Source: Gnetum montanum
Lineage: Eukaryota; Streptophyta; Gnetopsida; Gnetales; Gnetaceae
NCBI GenBank assembly: GCA_015680685.1
Contig: MNCI01001013.1
Coordinates: 27,115 to 82,181 of the forward strand
Direction: 5' to 3'
Length of the DNA stretch: 55,067 nucleotides
Part shown: positions 22,041 through 36,799 of the stretch, piece by piece
How the letters are laid out: each line of letters opens with the position of its first letter
How positions within the stretch are numbered: the first letter of the stretch is position 1
Made by a program: the position numbers and the translations under genes
Notes under the pieces: model-generated
What the model was told of the DNA's origin: nothing
Seen by the model: the letters and a program-made list of their open reading frames with translations, nothing else
The model's database searches: none

Positions 22041-23414
22041 ACAAAGAATAACACAAGGCAAACAACCACACAACAATCAGCCCATCATCGAATATTGCCA
22101 AGATGAATGTCACGAGACGAAGTTAGACCTATATACTTTGTCAACGAAATATGCAACCATTTTAACCCTACCATTATTAGCAAGAAAAATAATTTCAATA
22201 ACATTTGCAATACTTGTAAATTTAAGCGAAAAACATCATGTCTTTCCCTAGAAAGTTTCTAGTTAAATTAATTGATCATCCACTAACATTCATTTTTCAA
22301 GAACACCGATATACCAGTATAAACTCCGTGATTGAAAATAGGTTTTTCAACCCTGATATACCAGTCTGAACTCCGTGATTGAAAATTGGAAATTGGAAAT
22401 AATGTTGGAAAAAGTGTGCCAGACTAAAGTATATGATTTATAGTCAAACAATACCACGATCAAGTCAACCTACAAACACGAAAGCAAAATTACAACCTCT
22501 AACAGAATAAACCCAACTAGTCCGACGAGTTACAAATCTTGGCAGGCTTAAAATGTAACAATCTGATGCAATTACCGTTTTGAAGACTCTACTTACTGAA
22601 CATGTATAGTTCACCAATTTATGATTTGAAAAGGCGACCAACCAGTAGACCGTAAGCTCTAAGATTGGGAATCAAATGCTTCTTTCAGGTCAGCAATCCA
22701 AATTATCAATGACAATTATTCAGAAAAAAGGGATAATGAATCATCAATGACAATTATTCAGAAAAAACGGTTAATTATCAATGAAGTATAGCCTATAGGT
22801 GAAGACCTTGACTTGCATCCTCGAAGTAGGTTCAATTCCAATGGAGGCTATCCAAAGATTACCCATATTCAGTGCTAACTGTCACTAAAATATCTAAAGG
22901 TCCAACCGATTATTTTTATAAACGTGCCCCCGTTACATTTTCAAAACTACAAATACATTTAAAACAGAAAACATGGAACTCAGCATTAGCAGTTTGGATT
23001 TGCTTTGAAATAACATTCAGCATTGCTACTTGTCACTGGTACAAACATGTGACGCAACAGGCAATCAAAACTACAATATCGCAACATGCCTCCGGTTAGC
23101 TTTTAACGGAAGTTAAAATACTTTAAAACACAAAACTTAGAACTCACCGTTACCAGTTTAGATAACGTGCTACTATTACAGTCAATTGATGCAATAGGCA
23201 ATCAAAGCTACAGTACATTAAAATATGAAGCCATGGTAAACCAAGCCTGTGTTAAAAACGTTCAAAGAAAAAGAACACTTTGTGCATGTGATTGAACATG
23301 CAGGAGTAGCAAAATCTTTAATAATCTATCTCTTGTTTCAAACAAACAAAAAACAAAGAGAAGAGGACACTCTGCAAACACATGATCCCGCAATCCTTCT
23401 TGGCATAATCAACA
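22041..23414. other. Intergenic and presumed 3' UTR of RPS18; small duplications
   Basis: No gene seen. A direct repeat of about 49 bp containing ACTCCGTGATTGAAAAT lies at about 22310-22390. A second, containing ATCAATGACAATTATTCAG, lies at about 22705-22770. A tRNA-like A box and B box (GGTTCAATTCC near 22830) mark a likely SINE fragment at 22785-22860. The part next to 23414 should contain the RPS18 3' UTR. Confidence 0.5.
22785..22860 (+). repeat. Probable SINE fragment
   Basis: TAGCCTATAGGTGAAGACC resembles a pol III A box, and GGTTCAATTCC about 30 bp later a B box. No clear end or target repeat was found. Confidence 0.4.
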
Positions 23415-25594
<2,180 letters not shown>

Positions 25595-25790
25595 ATTTGC
25601 CGATGCAGTAGATCTTCCTGTATACTGAAATATGAACGATAGAATATCACAGCCCTCAAGATCCTCCGCAAAACCCTGCGCTCAGGCACTCAGACGCCTA
25701 CTTATGGCAGCCTTAGGGTTTTGGAATAAAACCCTTTCTCTGACACACTCGTCCTCCTATTTCTAATATATATATATATATGGATATCAA
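25595..25790 (-). promoter_or_regulatory. 5' UTR and promoter of RPS18 with a telo box
   Basis: On the minus strand AAACCCTAA lies at 25721-25713, a telo box typical of plant ribosomal-protein gene promoters. A (TA)n run at about 25766-25781 lies upstream and could serve as TATA element. The 100-codon frame starting at 25689 begins with GTG and is not taken as an upstream ORF. Confidence 0.6.
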
Positions 25791-25991
25791 TATTTTGGTT
25801 TGATAGGATGTTCTCTATGTATTCCTTGACCGAAAAATACGCTTCTCACATTTTCTTTCATATTGTGAGGGATGTGTCAATGTATGCTGCTGAGTAATTG
25901 ATTTCACATATTAGAAACACAAAGTTAAAATTCATAATCTTTTAATAACTTCAAGAGTAAGAACACTTAACTTAACATCTTAAACCACAAC

Positions 25992-28305
25992 ATGGCTTCA
26001 AACAAAGATACATCAACACTTGCTAAAGAGACAAAAAGGGGCAATGACAAAATCAATGACAAAGAAGAATGAAGTATGCCAATGCAAGAAAGGATCTCAT
26101 ATGCTCATTATGATCCTTACTGTTCCAATTTTACTTTCATCTTTTGCCAACATGGGCAACTACGGTTGAGAGATCTTCAAGGTAAACATTGTTCCACCTC
26201 TAGAGCACTCAACACCCATCATGCTTTAAATAGCTCTAAGGGGCATGAATCTAAGGCAATTGATGCGTATCATGTGACCCAACACATGACAAAGCCCTAT
26301 CAGCCCACTAAGGAGCAAGTAAAGAGAGATGTTGCCATGGAAATTAAACATGTCCATAATAAAGGAAAGTAGATCAACTCTCCTATTGTCTTAGAAGAGC
26401 TTGATGGTGATGCATTCATTGCTAAGCAACTTTACCAAAATCATGAAGTCCATTTGCAAACACCTATCATCCTATTGGAGGAACCTATCAAAGTGCAATT
26501 GCATTCCATTTTAGTAGAGACACCTAGAAGGGAGGCAACAGACTCAAAGTATAAGTAGGACTCAATGCCAAGAGTTTCTATTGGATTCCACAAAGAAGAA
26601 CACAAGAGTCATGGAAGGAGGACAAGCTGTCATCATTCTCCCACTACCTCATCTTCATCCTCATGATCATTGATGAACTCTAATAGGAGGAGATATAGGT
26701 ATCAAGACTAGAATAGGGAAGAGTGGAGGATTCGTGATCACCATGACTATCATCCAAGGCACTTTGATGAAGAGGATGAAAATTATGAACGAAGAAGATG
26801 TGAAGAGAAGATAAAGAAGGGCATGAGCATCGAATGGGGTACCACTACAATAGAGCTCACAAACCAAATTATGATGATGAACCCCTATCGGCTACTTGAA
26901 GTATGATTAACATCAAGGAAGCTATTTATATCCCAACCAAGCACGTAAGGGACAACCGTATCAAACAGCTTGACATGAACAATATGCCCATATTTGGGGG
27001 TGGTTACAATGTTGATTTTCAACACCACCTTCAAGCATTCCATGATGCTTATGCCATGCAAAATATTGAAAGCAATTGGTAGAAATTGAAGGTGTTCTCA
27101 CATACACTTGTGAAAGAAGTTGAGAGCTAGTACAGATCACTTGAAACAGAATGAATCATAAGATGGAGTACCATGCTAGAGCTTTTTAATGACAAATATC
27201 AAACTTATTCCCAGGTGTGCAATTTATGGAAACAAATCCAACGATGGAAGCAAGGGACTCATGAATCCCTTAATGCAGTAATGGGCAAGTATTATTCACT
27301 ACTGCATAGGTTCTAAGGCCATGGATTTTTCCAATGGGAAGAACTGAGGCACATTGTTGATGGGCTACGTAACAAGACTAGAGAGACCCTTGGAGTTTAC
27401 GCCCAAGGCCGATTGTCCAAAATGTCTGCCCATCAAATGCAAAGATTGATTGAACAAGTAGCAAGGAACGAAGGAGAGCTAAGGAAAAGATAATCAACAA
27501 AAGAATATAATAGAGATCCATTTATCAAGAAAAGGGATGCAAGAATTTGTGACACACAAGAAGAAGAGACCTTAGAACAAGTAATTCAAAAGAGAAATCT
27601 ACCTATCCAAAATTTTGTCACTAATACAAAGAAGATGTGGGATTTAGTTGATGCGAAATTCACAGCTACTATGAAGATTATGGAGGAGTGAACAGAGAAA
27701 GCCTTTGGTAAAGGCAAGGAGAACAAAAGAGAGAGAGATTTTGGATGCAAGGGAAAAGTGGCCTCAATGGTTGAATGTTCAAGAACAAGCTTTGACGATG
27801 AGGAAAGATGTGTTGTATGGAAATATGAACATTCCAAAAGATGTTGTACAGTAATGGCACACTTACAAGAAATAGAGATATATGCACTTAACCCCAATTT
27901 TATCAAGAGATAGATGCCCAAACGATTACCTTATCCTCAAGGTAACTATAGGGAAGCCTTCCAACCCATGTACTATCCTCGTGGAGCCTACCCACAATCA
28001 CAGGAGTAGTATCATTAGCAATGGCAACAATCCCAATCTTGGGCCATGCCACCACCACATCAATAGTATCCATATCAGCAACCAAACCCATATGGATACT
28101 ATGTGCAATGTCCAATCTCTCCAGGAAATGTAGCTGTTCAAGCTCCATAATATTATCCAGCTAAATACCATAGACTGACACCACCAAGGATAGACTCAAA
28201 TCCATACATGCATTTGCAAGTAGCTAATTCATTAAATCAAACTCCTCATTCTTTGCCATCAATGCCACCACCCACTATGCGAGGAGTAGAATGGCACTCA
28301 AGCTA
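25992..28305 (+). pseudogene. gag: gag of element G, broken
   Basis: Starts at ATG 25992 (MASNKDTSTLAKETK), with several stops later. Its N-terminal part (HYDPYCSNFTFIF) matches D's gag near 42380. The core at 26930-27480 includes DMNNMPIFGGGYN, MLELFNDKYQTYSQV and QRLIEQVARNEGELRKR. A damaged zinc-knuckle region lies near 27820 (YEHSKRCC), followed by YALNPNF and a Pro/Tyr/Gln-rich tail. About 770 codons if stops are ignored. Confidence 0.8.
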
Positions 28306-29340
28306 ATGATGGTAGGCTACTTTTGGCCTACATTATTTAAAGATATTTACAGTTTTACACAATGTTATGAATGATGCCAGAAGGATGGAGGAATTACAGC
28401 CAGGTATGAAGGGTCACAACAATGGATATAGCTACTCAAGATATTCGATATATGGGGAATTGATTTCATGGGATCCATAACATCGATGTTAAATGAAAAA
28501 GCATACATAATTATGACTGTGGATTATTGTACAAAGTGGGTAGAGGTAGCAACATTTAGAGATTGCATAGTCAAGACAACTACCAAGTTTTTCCAACAAC
28601 ATGTGGTAAATAGATTTGAAGTACCAAGAATGATCATATCAAATAATGGGACTCACTTCATTGGTGCTATGTTTAAAAAGCTCATGCAATAACTTGGGGT
28701 AAACCATAAGTTGACCATACCATATCATCCCCAAGCAAATGGTCAAGCCTAAGTCACTAACCGATAAATTACTAGGATACTTACTAGGATAGTTAGTAGG
28801 TTTAGGAAGGATCAGAGCACTAAACTGAATGATGTTCTATTAGCTTATAAGATGTCCTAGAAATTACCTATAAGATACTCACCATATGAGTTAGTTTATG
28901 GCAAGTTACCAATGCTCCCAATCCAAGCAAAGCTCCACACTCTAGCTATTGCCAATCAACTTGACCTTGATTTAAGCTTAGCTCAATGAGAATGCCTCAT
29001 GAATCTAGACTTCTTAGATGAAAATAGACTTGTAGCACTCATGAGTAATGAAGTCCACAAGCAATACTCTAAACTTAGGCACGATACACAAATAAGGCAA
29101 GTGTCCATACAACTAAGTGATAAGGTCCTTTATTACAATCTGAATCATGTACCCCAAAAAGCCAAATTTCAAACACCTTGGTAGGGACCATATATTGTTC
29201 AAGCAACTTATCCATCAGGTGACTTACACATATATCACCCATCCTATCCACAAAAGCTCATTCTTACTGATATCCAACAAGTCAAATTCTACCGTGAACA
29301 TTCCAAGGAATCTACTCAATGTTTCCTAAAGTCTTCTACT
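28306..29340 (+). pseudogene. Integrase of element G, fused to gag by deletion
   Basis: Follows gag without protease or RT. YFWPTLFKDIYSFTQ and CQKDGG are the end of the HHCC zinc domain; the His pair is missing. The core is readable: FDIWGIDFMGS (first Asp), RMIISNNGTHFIGA (second Asp replaced by Asn) and HPQANGQA followed by a stop where the catalytic Glu should be. YSPYELVYGKLPMLPIQ and a C-terminal VLYYNLNHV region follow. Both catalytic changes make it inactive. Confidence 0.85.
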
Positions 29341-29372
29341 TGTTCTCTCTTTCATTTGACTAATCTCAATGA

Positions 29373-29389
29373 TAGTCATGGGGGTGGCC
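29373..29389 (+). promoter_or_regulatory. Internal polypurine-tract-like motif in G
   Basis: TAGTCATGGGGGTGGCC lies about 40 bp after the integrase frame. It matches the terminal tract of D (TTTAGTCATGGGGGTA) and the internal motif of D (TTAGTCATGGGGGAGATGG). Confidence 0.5.
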
Positions 29390-30950
29390 ATTTGGACACA
29401 TAGGTACTTTACTAACTTTCTCCCTTTCTTTTTACTTTTTCACATTTCTTGATACATTTTTCTATTCTTTTACACTTTTCAATTTCTTAACAATTTCTTA
29501 TTTCTTTGACATTTTTCCAATTCTTTGATGATTTTTCATTCTTTTCATCTTTTCATTCGTTCTTACTATTTTCTACATTTTTTCATACATTGTTTCCATT
29601 TTACTTGTGCAAATTCTTGTTCAATCATTAATAAAACACCACAAATAAGGCAAGATGTAGTCTCAAATAAGGTGAAGATTTCTCTACATTATCGAATCAT
29701 AAGGAACTGATTGTTTATATAGTGAGACCACAACATCCATACTTCCATCCCAATAAAAAGAGGTTCTTACCATGACCATAATGATATTCTTTCTCATCAT
29801 AAAATTAAGAATAAAGTTTTGATCATTTTGCCTGGACAAAAAAGTAAAAAACCAAGTGGGAATGTGAAAGGTGTGACATTAAGGAAATTTGTGGAATCTC
29901 TTGAACCACTACTATATGTTCTATCATGTTGCCAAGGTTGTAATTATGTCCTGGTAGATATAACAAAAAATGGAAGTGCGAGTACAATAAGTGCTACCTT
30001 ACCAAGTCACTAGAAAGACATGTTACCCATGCCTGAAGGTAGTCCTCTAGTAAAGTTGACATGGATAAAAATAACACTCATGCACAAAATAAATTTATGG
30101 GGGTTCCACTAGAAAGACATGTTACCCATGCCTAAAGATACGTGGCTTCTCAGAAATTTCAAAATAAAAACAACAAAAGTGCAATGAATAAACTCCTTCC
30201 TTGGACAAAATGCCAGGTGATGATACTCCTTGCAATTGTGATAGTCTTATGGTTGTGAATTTGAGAGGTGAAACAATACGATGTCATTGGACAATGGTCT
30301 AGACTTGGTTTGAATATTGGACAAAAAGGCTAATGATTACTTTAACAACTAATAAAATGCAATAATTCATTATGCCTATGGTAAGACACCTCATGTCCTA
30401 ATTTTTGCAATCCTTTCTTAGTCCATCTCATCTCACTGTATGATTAATTATAAGTTATGGTTTTGTATGACATAGAGTAATTTTCCCAACCTAGTGATAC
30501 TAACATGTGTGTTTGCTAAATAGGTATGTGTTACATTCAACTCCTTGAGTGCCTACGAACACTTTTAGATCTAGTTATACAAGGGCATTAAGGGTTGGAG
30601 CCTACTTTGGGGGGGACCACTTGTATAATTGTTGTATTTCATACTTTGCAAACAGTACCACATCATCTTGAGCCTTCCAACAATAATAACTATCAATAAC
30701 TACTTCTCTTAATATTCAATAACTCCGTTATACACCAAGAATTCATTTTCTTTCTCATCCATCTCATATGCACTTAATAAACTTTCGTAACCCAAGATTC
30801 CTTTCTCATAGACTTTCAATGCTTGATTTTCACAAAAGAAGCACCGTATCCATTCCAAGATCCTCTAGACATGCTGTATATCTTCCAAACCTTTGATTTG
30901 ACTCCCTTTTTTCCAAAAAATTTGAAGAAAGTTTTGAAAATTTCAATGGT
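29390..30950 (+). other. Post-integrase non-coding region of element G
   Basis: T/C-rich stretch at 29400-29600 resembles the equivalent region of D and C on the minus strand. Nothing else is recognised. A G-run (TTTGGGGGGGACC) lies near 30610. Confidence 0.55.
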
Positions 30951-31045
30951 GATATTGTACCTACAATATCAAATCACCTTCGATATCGTATGTATGATAT
31001 ATGATCTACGATATCATGCATATAAAATAGTATATATAGCATAGG
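30951..31045 (+). promoter_or_regulatory. Internal U3-like palindrome array and TATA box in G
   Basis: GATATT at 30951, AATATC at 30965, GATATC at 30982, GATATA at 30996 and GATATC at 31010 give steps of 14, 17, 14 and 14 bp, the step sizes of the LTR arrays. TATAAAATAGTATATATAG follows at 31021. No R-U5 sequence of the LTR family is recognised downstream; ORF3 follows at about 31560. It may be a promoter for ORF3 or a relic of an inserted LTR. Confidence 0.5.
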
Positions 31046-32441
31046 GAGATAGGAAAAATTTTTCATTGCTCATTTCCATAAGAAGGGAGTTGTTGCCATT
31101 TTTTCTTTGTAACTAAGAGCTTCAACACCTTAACTTCCAATGCTCATAACTTGATCTTCGTAGCTCCAATGTCAGAAATTCTTGAACCTTGTTGATCATA
31201 GGGCTCTCAACTTAGTTGTGGGGTAGGGGGGTACTTAGCATGATATTGCTATAAATTAAGTCAATATTTTTCTAATGCCCGGAAGGTATTATAAGGGTAA
31301 GGACAAAGGAAGAAATATAAGAATCTTAATAATAATTAATCACATTAAAGCCATAAATACTTAAATAATCCTTTTAATATACCAAATTAACTATTATAGG
31401 TCACAAATAAGAGAAAAATTGATAACTATGAAGGGTTATAAGGAACTAGTGGTAGTAGCAGCAACAACAACAACAATAATAGCAGGAACAATAGTAGCAA
31501 CAAGTTCCACCACTACTGCCACCATAAGATTACAAGCCTTCAATAAGTCACCTGCAACTGACTGTAGAGACTATTAGTTGGGGAACACGCAAGGAGGCAA
31601 ATCTTTATAAAGTCATTGACAGTGCCATTCAACCCATAGTTTCCATAGATCTCACTAGTGGACAAATTTCATTGCAGTTAGGACGAGGGGCCAATAGTGA
31701 CAACAGATTTTCAGGAATGTTGCATCATTCCAAGTGGTTCTTGATACTAGAGAAGAAGCCAAAGTTGTGGTTATGTAGCACCAGTATGCAACGGGAACCG
31801 CAGAAGTGATCACCTATCACATAAAAGAATTCTTCAATGTTCTTTTTGTGCCACCAATAGATCTTTATAGAGCTAGAGATGCTCAAATGCTAGCTAGTAC
31901 CACAATGACCACTACAAAGCATGAGGATGTGCTAAATAGACTGCAGAAGATAGGATAGGTTATGATAAATCTTTTTGACTTTCCAAATGATGTCATTGCA
32001 ATGCAGCTTGATCTTATAGAAACCAAGGGGAAGCTAGTCATGGAAGAAACTAGGGTAAAGCATGTAGAAAATGAAGTTCACATATTACAAGAAGAGCTCG
32101 TGACCTTGAGGCCAAAAAGGAGAGATCCCACTCAGTTCATTACACCTAACCAACTAGACTAATTCAAAATAGAATAGATCAATCACCTCATGGAGTATAA
32201 TAAGTAGGTAGAGAATGAGAAGGAGAGGGTGGTATGGGATGCCTCAATAGTAGCAGCACAGACATACACACATGCTAAGGCACTCACCACATTATAGGAG
32301 GAAAATAAATAGTTGGTTGTAGATAATACTCGGTTGACCAACGTGGAGAAGCAAAAAAACATTCTTGAAGAACGTATTTATCAGTTAAGAGAACAAGTGA
32401 TGAGGGTCAATCAAGATATGAGCCTCCTAGCATGAGAGAAC

Positions 32442-32446
32442 ATAAC
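32442..32446. repeat. Left target-site duplication of element D
   Basis: ATAAC directly precedes the D LTR at 32447 and recurs at 43478-43482 after the right LTR. Confidence 0.92.
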
Positions 32447-33277
32447 TGATGATTGGTGAGGTACCCCTACGCTCAACCATACAAATACGAGTGTTATGCG
32501 TGATCCGGTCAAACTCCAAGGACTAAGTGCTTATGCGCCTTCATAGAATAAGGATGGGTTAGGTGATCGTTGTCTTCCCAAGCTTACTCATATGGCACGA
32601 TTGTATGGTTAAGTAAACTTGAGGTATATGATTTTTATGTTTTTTATGCTTTATGTCCTGCTGCTAAAAAGGGAGAAATGAAATAATTAAGTAACTAATT
32701 AAATTTAACTAATTAGCTAGGTTCTAACTAGTCCTAACACCAACATCTGTTCCCGCTCTTCGTACACATCCTGAACCAATGTAACACTATTGGGATTACC
32801 AAACGCTAGTCGTTACTAGGTTACCAACTGTTCCACATATGCTCAAAGTGGTCATACTGTGTGTGCTTACTTGTTGAAAATTAAATAATCAATTAAAGCA
32901 ACATCAATTAACTAATGAAAGCATTAAATAACGATAAATAACATTAAATGTAGGAAATAAGCTATTCTAAATGTTGCAAGTTTATCACAAAGTTCATCTT
33001 TATTTCTGAACACAAGGTGTGCTTAGGTACACACTACTTGAATAAAGATCTATTCGCTTTATGACTCCTACTGCAAGCACTCAGAAATAATTCTAACTCT
33101 GGAAAGGAAAAACTGTAAGAGTTTGGGTAAGGGACTAAGAAACTAATTTCCAAACCAAGTGCACCAGCCTCTTATTTACAGGCGACGAGGCAAGTCTCGA
33201 TATCGGATGTCCGATATCACTTGGCAAGCTCCGATATTGCAGACCCGATATCGCAGATCCAATATCACAGCTCATCA
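32447..33277 (-). repeat. 3' LTR of element D (831 bp)
   Basis: Starts TGATGATTGG and ends CTCATCA. U3 palindromes start at 33199, 33213, 33233 (GATATT), 33247 and 33261 (AATATC), steps 14, 20, 14, 14. The TATA complement at 33175-33180 is 24 bp from the nearest palindrome. Confidence 0.92.
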
Positions 33278-33293
33278 TACCCCCATGACTAAA
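33278..33293 (-). promoter_or_regulatory. Polypurine tract of element D
   Basis: On the minus strand TTTAGTCATGGGGGTA directly precedes the 3' LTR. Confidence 0.8.
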
Positions 33294-34587
33294 TGAAAAA
33301 TCATCCTCAAATTCCTTACAAAATATTGGGAAGGTATGGGATTATTGACTGAACGACAACTGACGATAACATGGAATGATAGACTCAAAGTGCCTGGTGA
33401 ACGAATTGACAAATATATTACAACATTGGTGTTCATACCCATTGTGGTGAACATTGTACATAAATGACATCTAGACCCTCATTTGATAGCTTGGAGAGAG
33501 AGAGAGAAAAGAAAATGAGGTGTGTTGTTGCCAATTTGCACACCGTTGTTCATCCATGACCATATGATGTGTGTTCTTTACATAACTGCTTCAGCTCCAG
33601 TCCATCTTGAGTGCTCCCTCCTATCCCAGTTCATTGTTCATGTGATCGCCATCTGCACACACAACATAGTCACGATTTAGTAAGGATAGATAGGATACAA
33701 TGTGATTGATAGCTTGCCTCACTATGAAGCACATTGACTAGGTTGTGGGTATGGAAGATATTGGGTTAGAGGCTTATCACTGGTGACTACCCAAGGTGTA
33801 GGGGTGAAATAAGTAATAGAATGGAAAATTTTGTGACAAGGCCCCCATACTAAGAGCGAACCTCTAGTAGCAATAAGATGGAAAACTTTAAAGAATAAGA
33901 AAGATAAGAGAAATAACAACAGTGAAGCCCATAAAGCAAAATTGGATGTCATGGATGGGGTGAGATGAGAAATAGTTTATTACGGAAATGTTTAAGGGAA
34001 AGAGCTTAATAATTGCACCAAAAAGGAATGCTAATGGGTCCTCCTCAAAGCAGGCTCATGCCCTTAATGCCCTGACAAACCCACAAATCAAAGAGTTCGT
34101 AGGCTCTCAGAATGTCATATGGAAAAAATGGTTGAGAACTTACCCACAAGAGTTTACCAAAGAATAATAATATGTTAACCAAGATATAGACTCATCATAG
34201 AACTGGAAATGAGGAGGAATGTGGAAAGTAATTCAGAAAGAGAACAGAGAATGGAATGGAATCCCAAAATTAAGGTTGTGTAAAGTCCCTTGTGTAATAT
34301 GTGGTTAAGGTGACTTAATAAAATTCTGTCCAAATCCAGAGTCAACTATCCACATCCAGTGACCATGCATCGACACACTTGGCCAGCCTAGCCTCCTGAA
34401 GTGACAAGAATGCATCCACAAAGCCACCACCATTCCAACAAGAGAAAGATAGAGAAGTAGGAAGCGAGAAAGGGCCTTAGTTAGAGGGAACCTTTAGGCA
34501 TGGGTAACATGTCTTTCTAGTGCCATAATCGGTGCTTGGGGCCCATGTTTTTTATTATGTCTAAGGGGTGTGCTTTGAATTCTCACT

Positions 34588-34623
<36 letters not shown>

Positions 34624-34840
34624 GTGAGAACCACACCATGAAAAGACTTATTTGATTTGGTTATCTTCTTGATATTTGGTCAAGAGTGGAATGATGAAAA
34701 GATAGAGAAGCAAGAAGCGAGAAAGGGCCTTAGTTAAAAGGAACCTTCAAGCATGGGTAACATATCTTTCTAGTGCCAAAACCGGTGCTTGGGGCCCATT
34801 TTTTTTATTATGTCTAAGGGGTGTGCTTTGAATTCTCACT

Positions 34841-34886
<46 letters not shown>

Positions 34887-35454
34887 ATGTGAGAACCACA
34901 CCATGCAAAGACTTATTTGATTTGGTTAGCTTCTTGATATTTGGTCAAGAGCGGAATGGCAGAAGATTGTATGAAAAACATCCAAGTATCATAGAGAATA
35001 GCCAGCACAAATGCATCAAATCCCCTTGAGGTCACACCCTTTTCAATCCATTTGAATCTTTTCTTGGTTCGAAGAGTACTAAGTCACCAATTCATTAATA
35101 GGTTTACTTAGAAAAAGGGACAGTACATTTCCAAAACAAGGGAGACCATAGAGTTGCATGAATAAATGGGTGACATGGAATCATTTCCTATTTTATCAAA
35201 AGAAACCATATCTTAGCATCAACATTAAAAGTCAAAGGTAAAAACCAAACATTAGCAATCAACACCATTATGGTATTCTCCACCATCATGAACACTTATT
35301 TGATGATGAGTGAGATTTATTCAAATGAAATGTAATAGAGAAAGAAATAGTAAAAAATGTTAACAATGGTGTAAAACAAAAACAAGTAAAGATGAAGAAT
35401 GTGCAAAACAAAAAAGTTAAAGGAACTGAGGGCCTTAGAATGGTTAGCATTGGT
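33294..35454 (-). other. Non-coding 3' region of element D
   Basis: No ORF3 or other gene recognised, unlike A and G. It contains the 253-bp tandem duplication at 34440-34930 and matches the 3' region of C. Confidence 0.65.
34440..34945. repeat. 253-bp tandem duplication with (CT)n microsatellites
   Basis: Two copies, period 253 bp (GAAAGGGCCTTAGTTA at 34468 and 34721). Each contains TCTAAGGGGTGTGCTTTGAA and a (CT)n run (about 34595-34620 and 34845-34882) followed by GTGAGAACCACACCATG. Element C has a single diverged copy at about 4880-5050. Confidence 0.9.
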
Positions 35455-35480
35455 GGCCATCTCCCCCATGACTAAGTTGG
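35455..35480 (-). promoter_or_regulatory. Internal polypurine-tract-like motif in D
   Basis: On the minus strand CTTAGTCATGGGGGAGATGG repeats the core of D's own terminal tract. It lies just after integrase, as in C and G. Confidence 0.5.
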
Positions 35481-35639
35481 AAGGAGGAGATCCGAAATAA
35501 TGAGCAAAGTTGTTCATTAATAGAGGTAGTGTTAGTACTGGCCATTTTAAGCTCATGGAAGGGTTTGGTTTGCTAGATGTTGACCAATAATTTCTTATTC
35601 GGGCTTTTAGGTTTATAGATCATCATGGCCCATGAATGA

Positions 35640-36610
35640 TATAAGGTCCTTCCCACAACGTTTGAAATTTAGTTCGTTGTGGCACATGTATGGGATTCCA
35701 ATAAAGAACCTTATCTCCTGGTTGGTATTTAACTTTTCTAATTTTTTGGTCATGATGTTGCGTGTTGAAGGCCTTGTGTAGTTCATTGAATGACAGGGCA
35801 TTTAATCAGTTCTCATCTAGCAAGTTAAGGTTTATTAATTGTTCTTTTTGTGCTAGACTGAGGTCAAGGTTGAGGTCACATGTTGTAGATAGTGTATGTA
35901 GCTTGGCTTGGATAGGAATTGTGGAAAGTTTTCCGTACACTAACTCATAAGGAGAGTAGCCTATAGGGAGTTTCCATGTGGAGCGGTATGCCCAAAGAGC
36001 ATCATTCAATTTGGTGCTCCAGTCGTGCCTATATTTGCTAATGGTCCATGTCAGTATTCTTGTGATCTCCCTATTAGTGACTTTGGCTTGACCTTTCGCT
36101 TGAGGATGATATCGTGTAATCAGTTTGTGCTCAACTCCTAAGCATTGCATCAACTTCTGGAAAGTCGCACCTATAAAATGTGTACCATTGTCAGAAATAA
36201 GTGCACAAGGCACACCAAACCTATTTACGATTTGTTGTTGAATAAATCATGCAGCAATAGATGATGTACAATCTATAATAGTAGCTACTTGTACTCACTT
36301 TGTAAAATAGTCAATAGTAATGACAATGTAGGCTTTTCCATTGGACATTAGTGTAATAGGTCCCATAAAATCAATTCCCCATATGTCAAAGGGTTCTAAG
36401 GGTTGAATCCATTGTTGCAAACCCTCCATTCTAGTAGTCACTCCCCCATCATGTTGGCGGTGCTCACAAGATTGGACGAAATGATGTGTGTCCCAGAACA
36501 ATGTAGGTCAATAACATCCTATAAGCAAGATTTTAATGGTTGTTCGTCTCCTAGCGTAATGACTCCCACAAGGGCCCTCATGAGCATCTTGGAGAACTCG
36601 CAATTGATCT
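35640..36610 (-). pseudogene. Integrase of element D
   Basis: Minus strand. The zinc domain starts near 36600 (HEGPCGSHYARRR, then THHFVQSCEHRQHDGG; the second Cys of the CxxC is replaced). Core: FDIWGIDFMGP (first Asp), CALISDNGTHFIGA (second Asp), HPQAKGQAKVTNREI, where the catalytic Glu is replaced by Lys. LWAYRSTWKLPIGYSPYELV and the C-terminal part follow. Inactive. Confidence 0.88.
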
Positions 36611-36799
36611 ACATCGGGAACACACCATTGGATCAAGCCATTGGAACACACCATTGGACCAAGCTATTGGAACATACTTTATAAAGTTGTTCATTAATTT
36701 TCATGAAATATTTAGCTCGGTGAAGAAACTTTTGTTTCTTTTTAGCATCTAACCCTTGTGGTGTTTCTTGTGTGAGGAGATAGGCAAGAATGCCACTAT

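Noticed and set aside
21617-22069. 150-codon minus-strand frame rich in Leu, Val, Cys and Trp that looks membrane-like
   Set aside because: It is the complement of the CA-rich repeat. Complementing CA-rich codons gives G/T-rich codons for Val, Leu, Cys and Trp, so the apparent hydrophobicity is compositional.
33722-33952. 76-codon minus-strand frame in D resembling a signal peptide
   Set aside because: It has no conservation in C or G at the matching place and lies in the non-coding 3' region; the Leu/Phe run is compositional.
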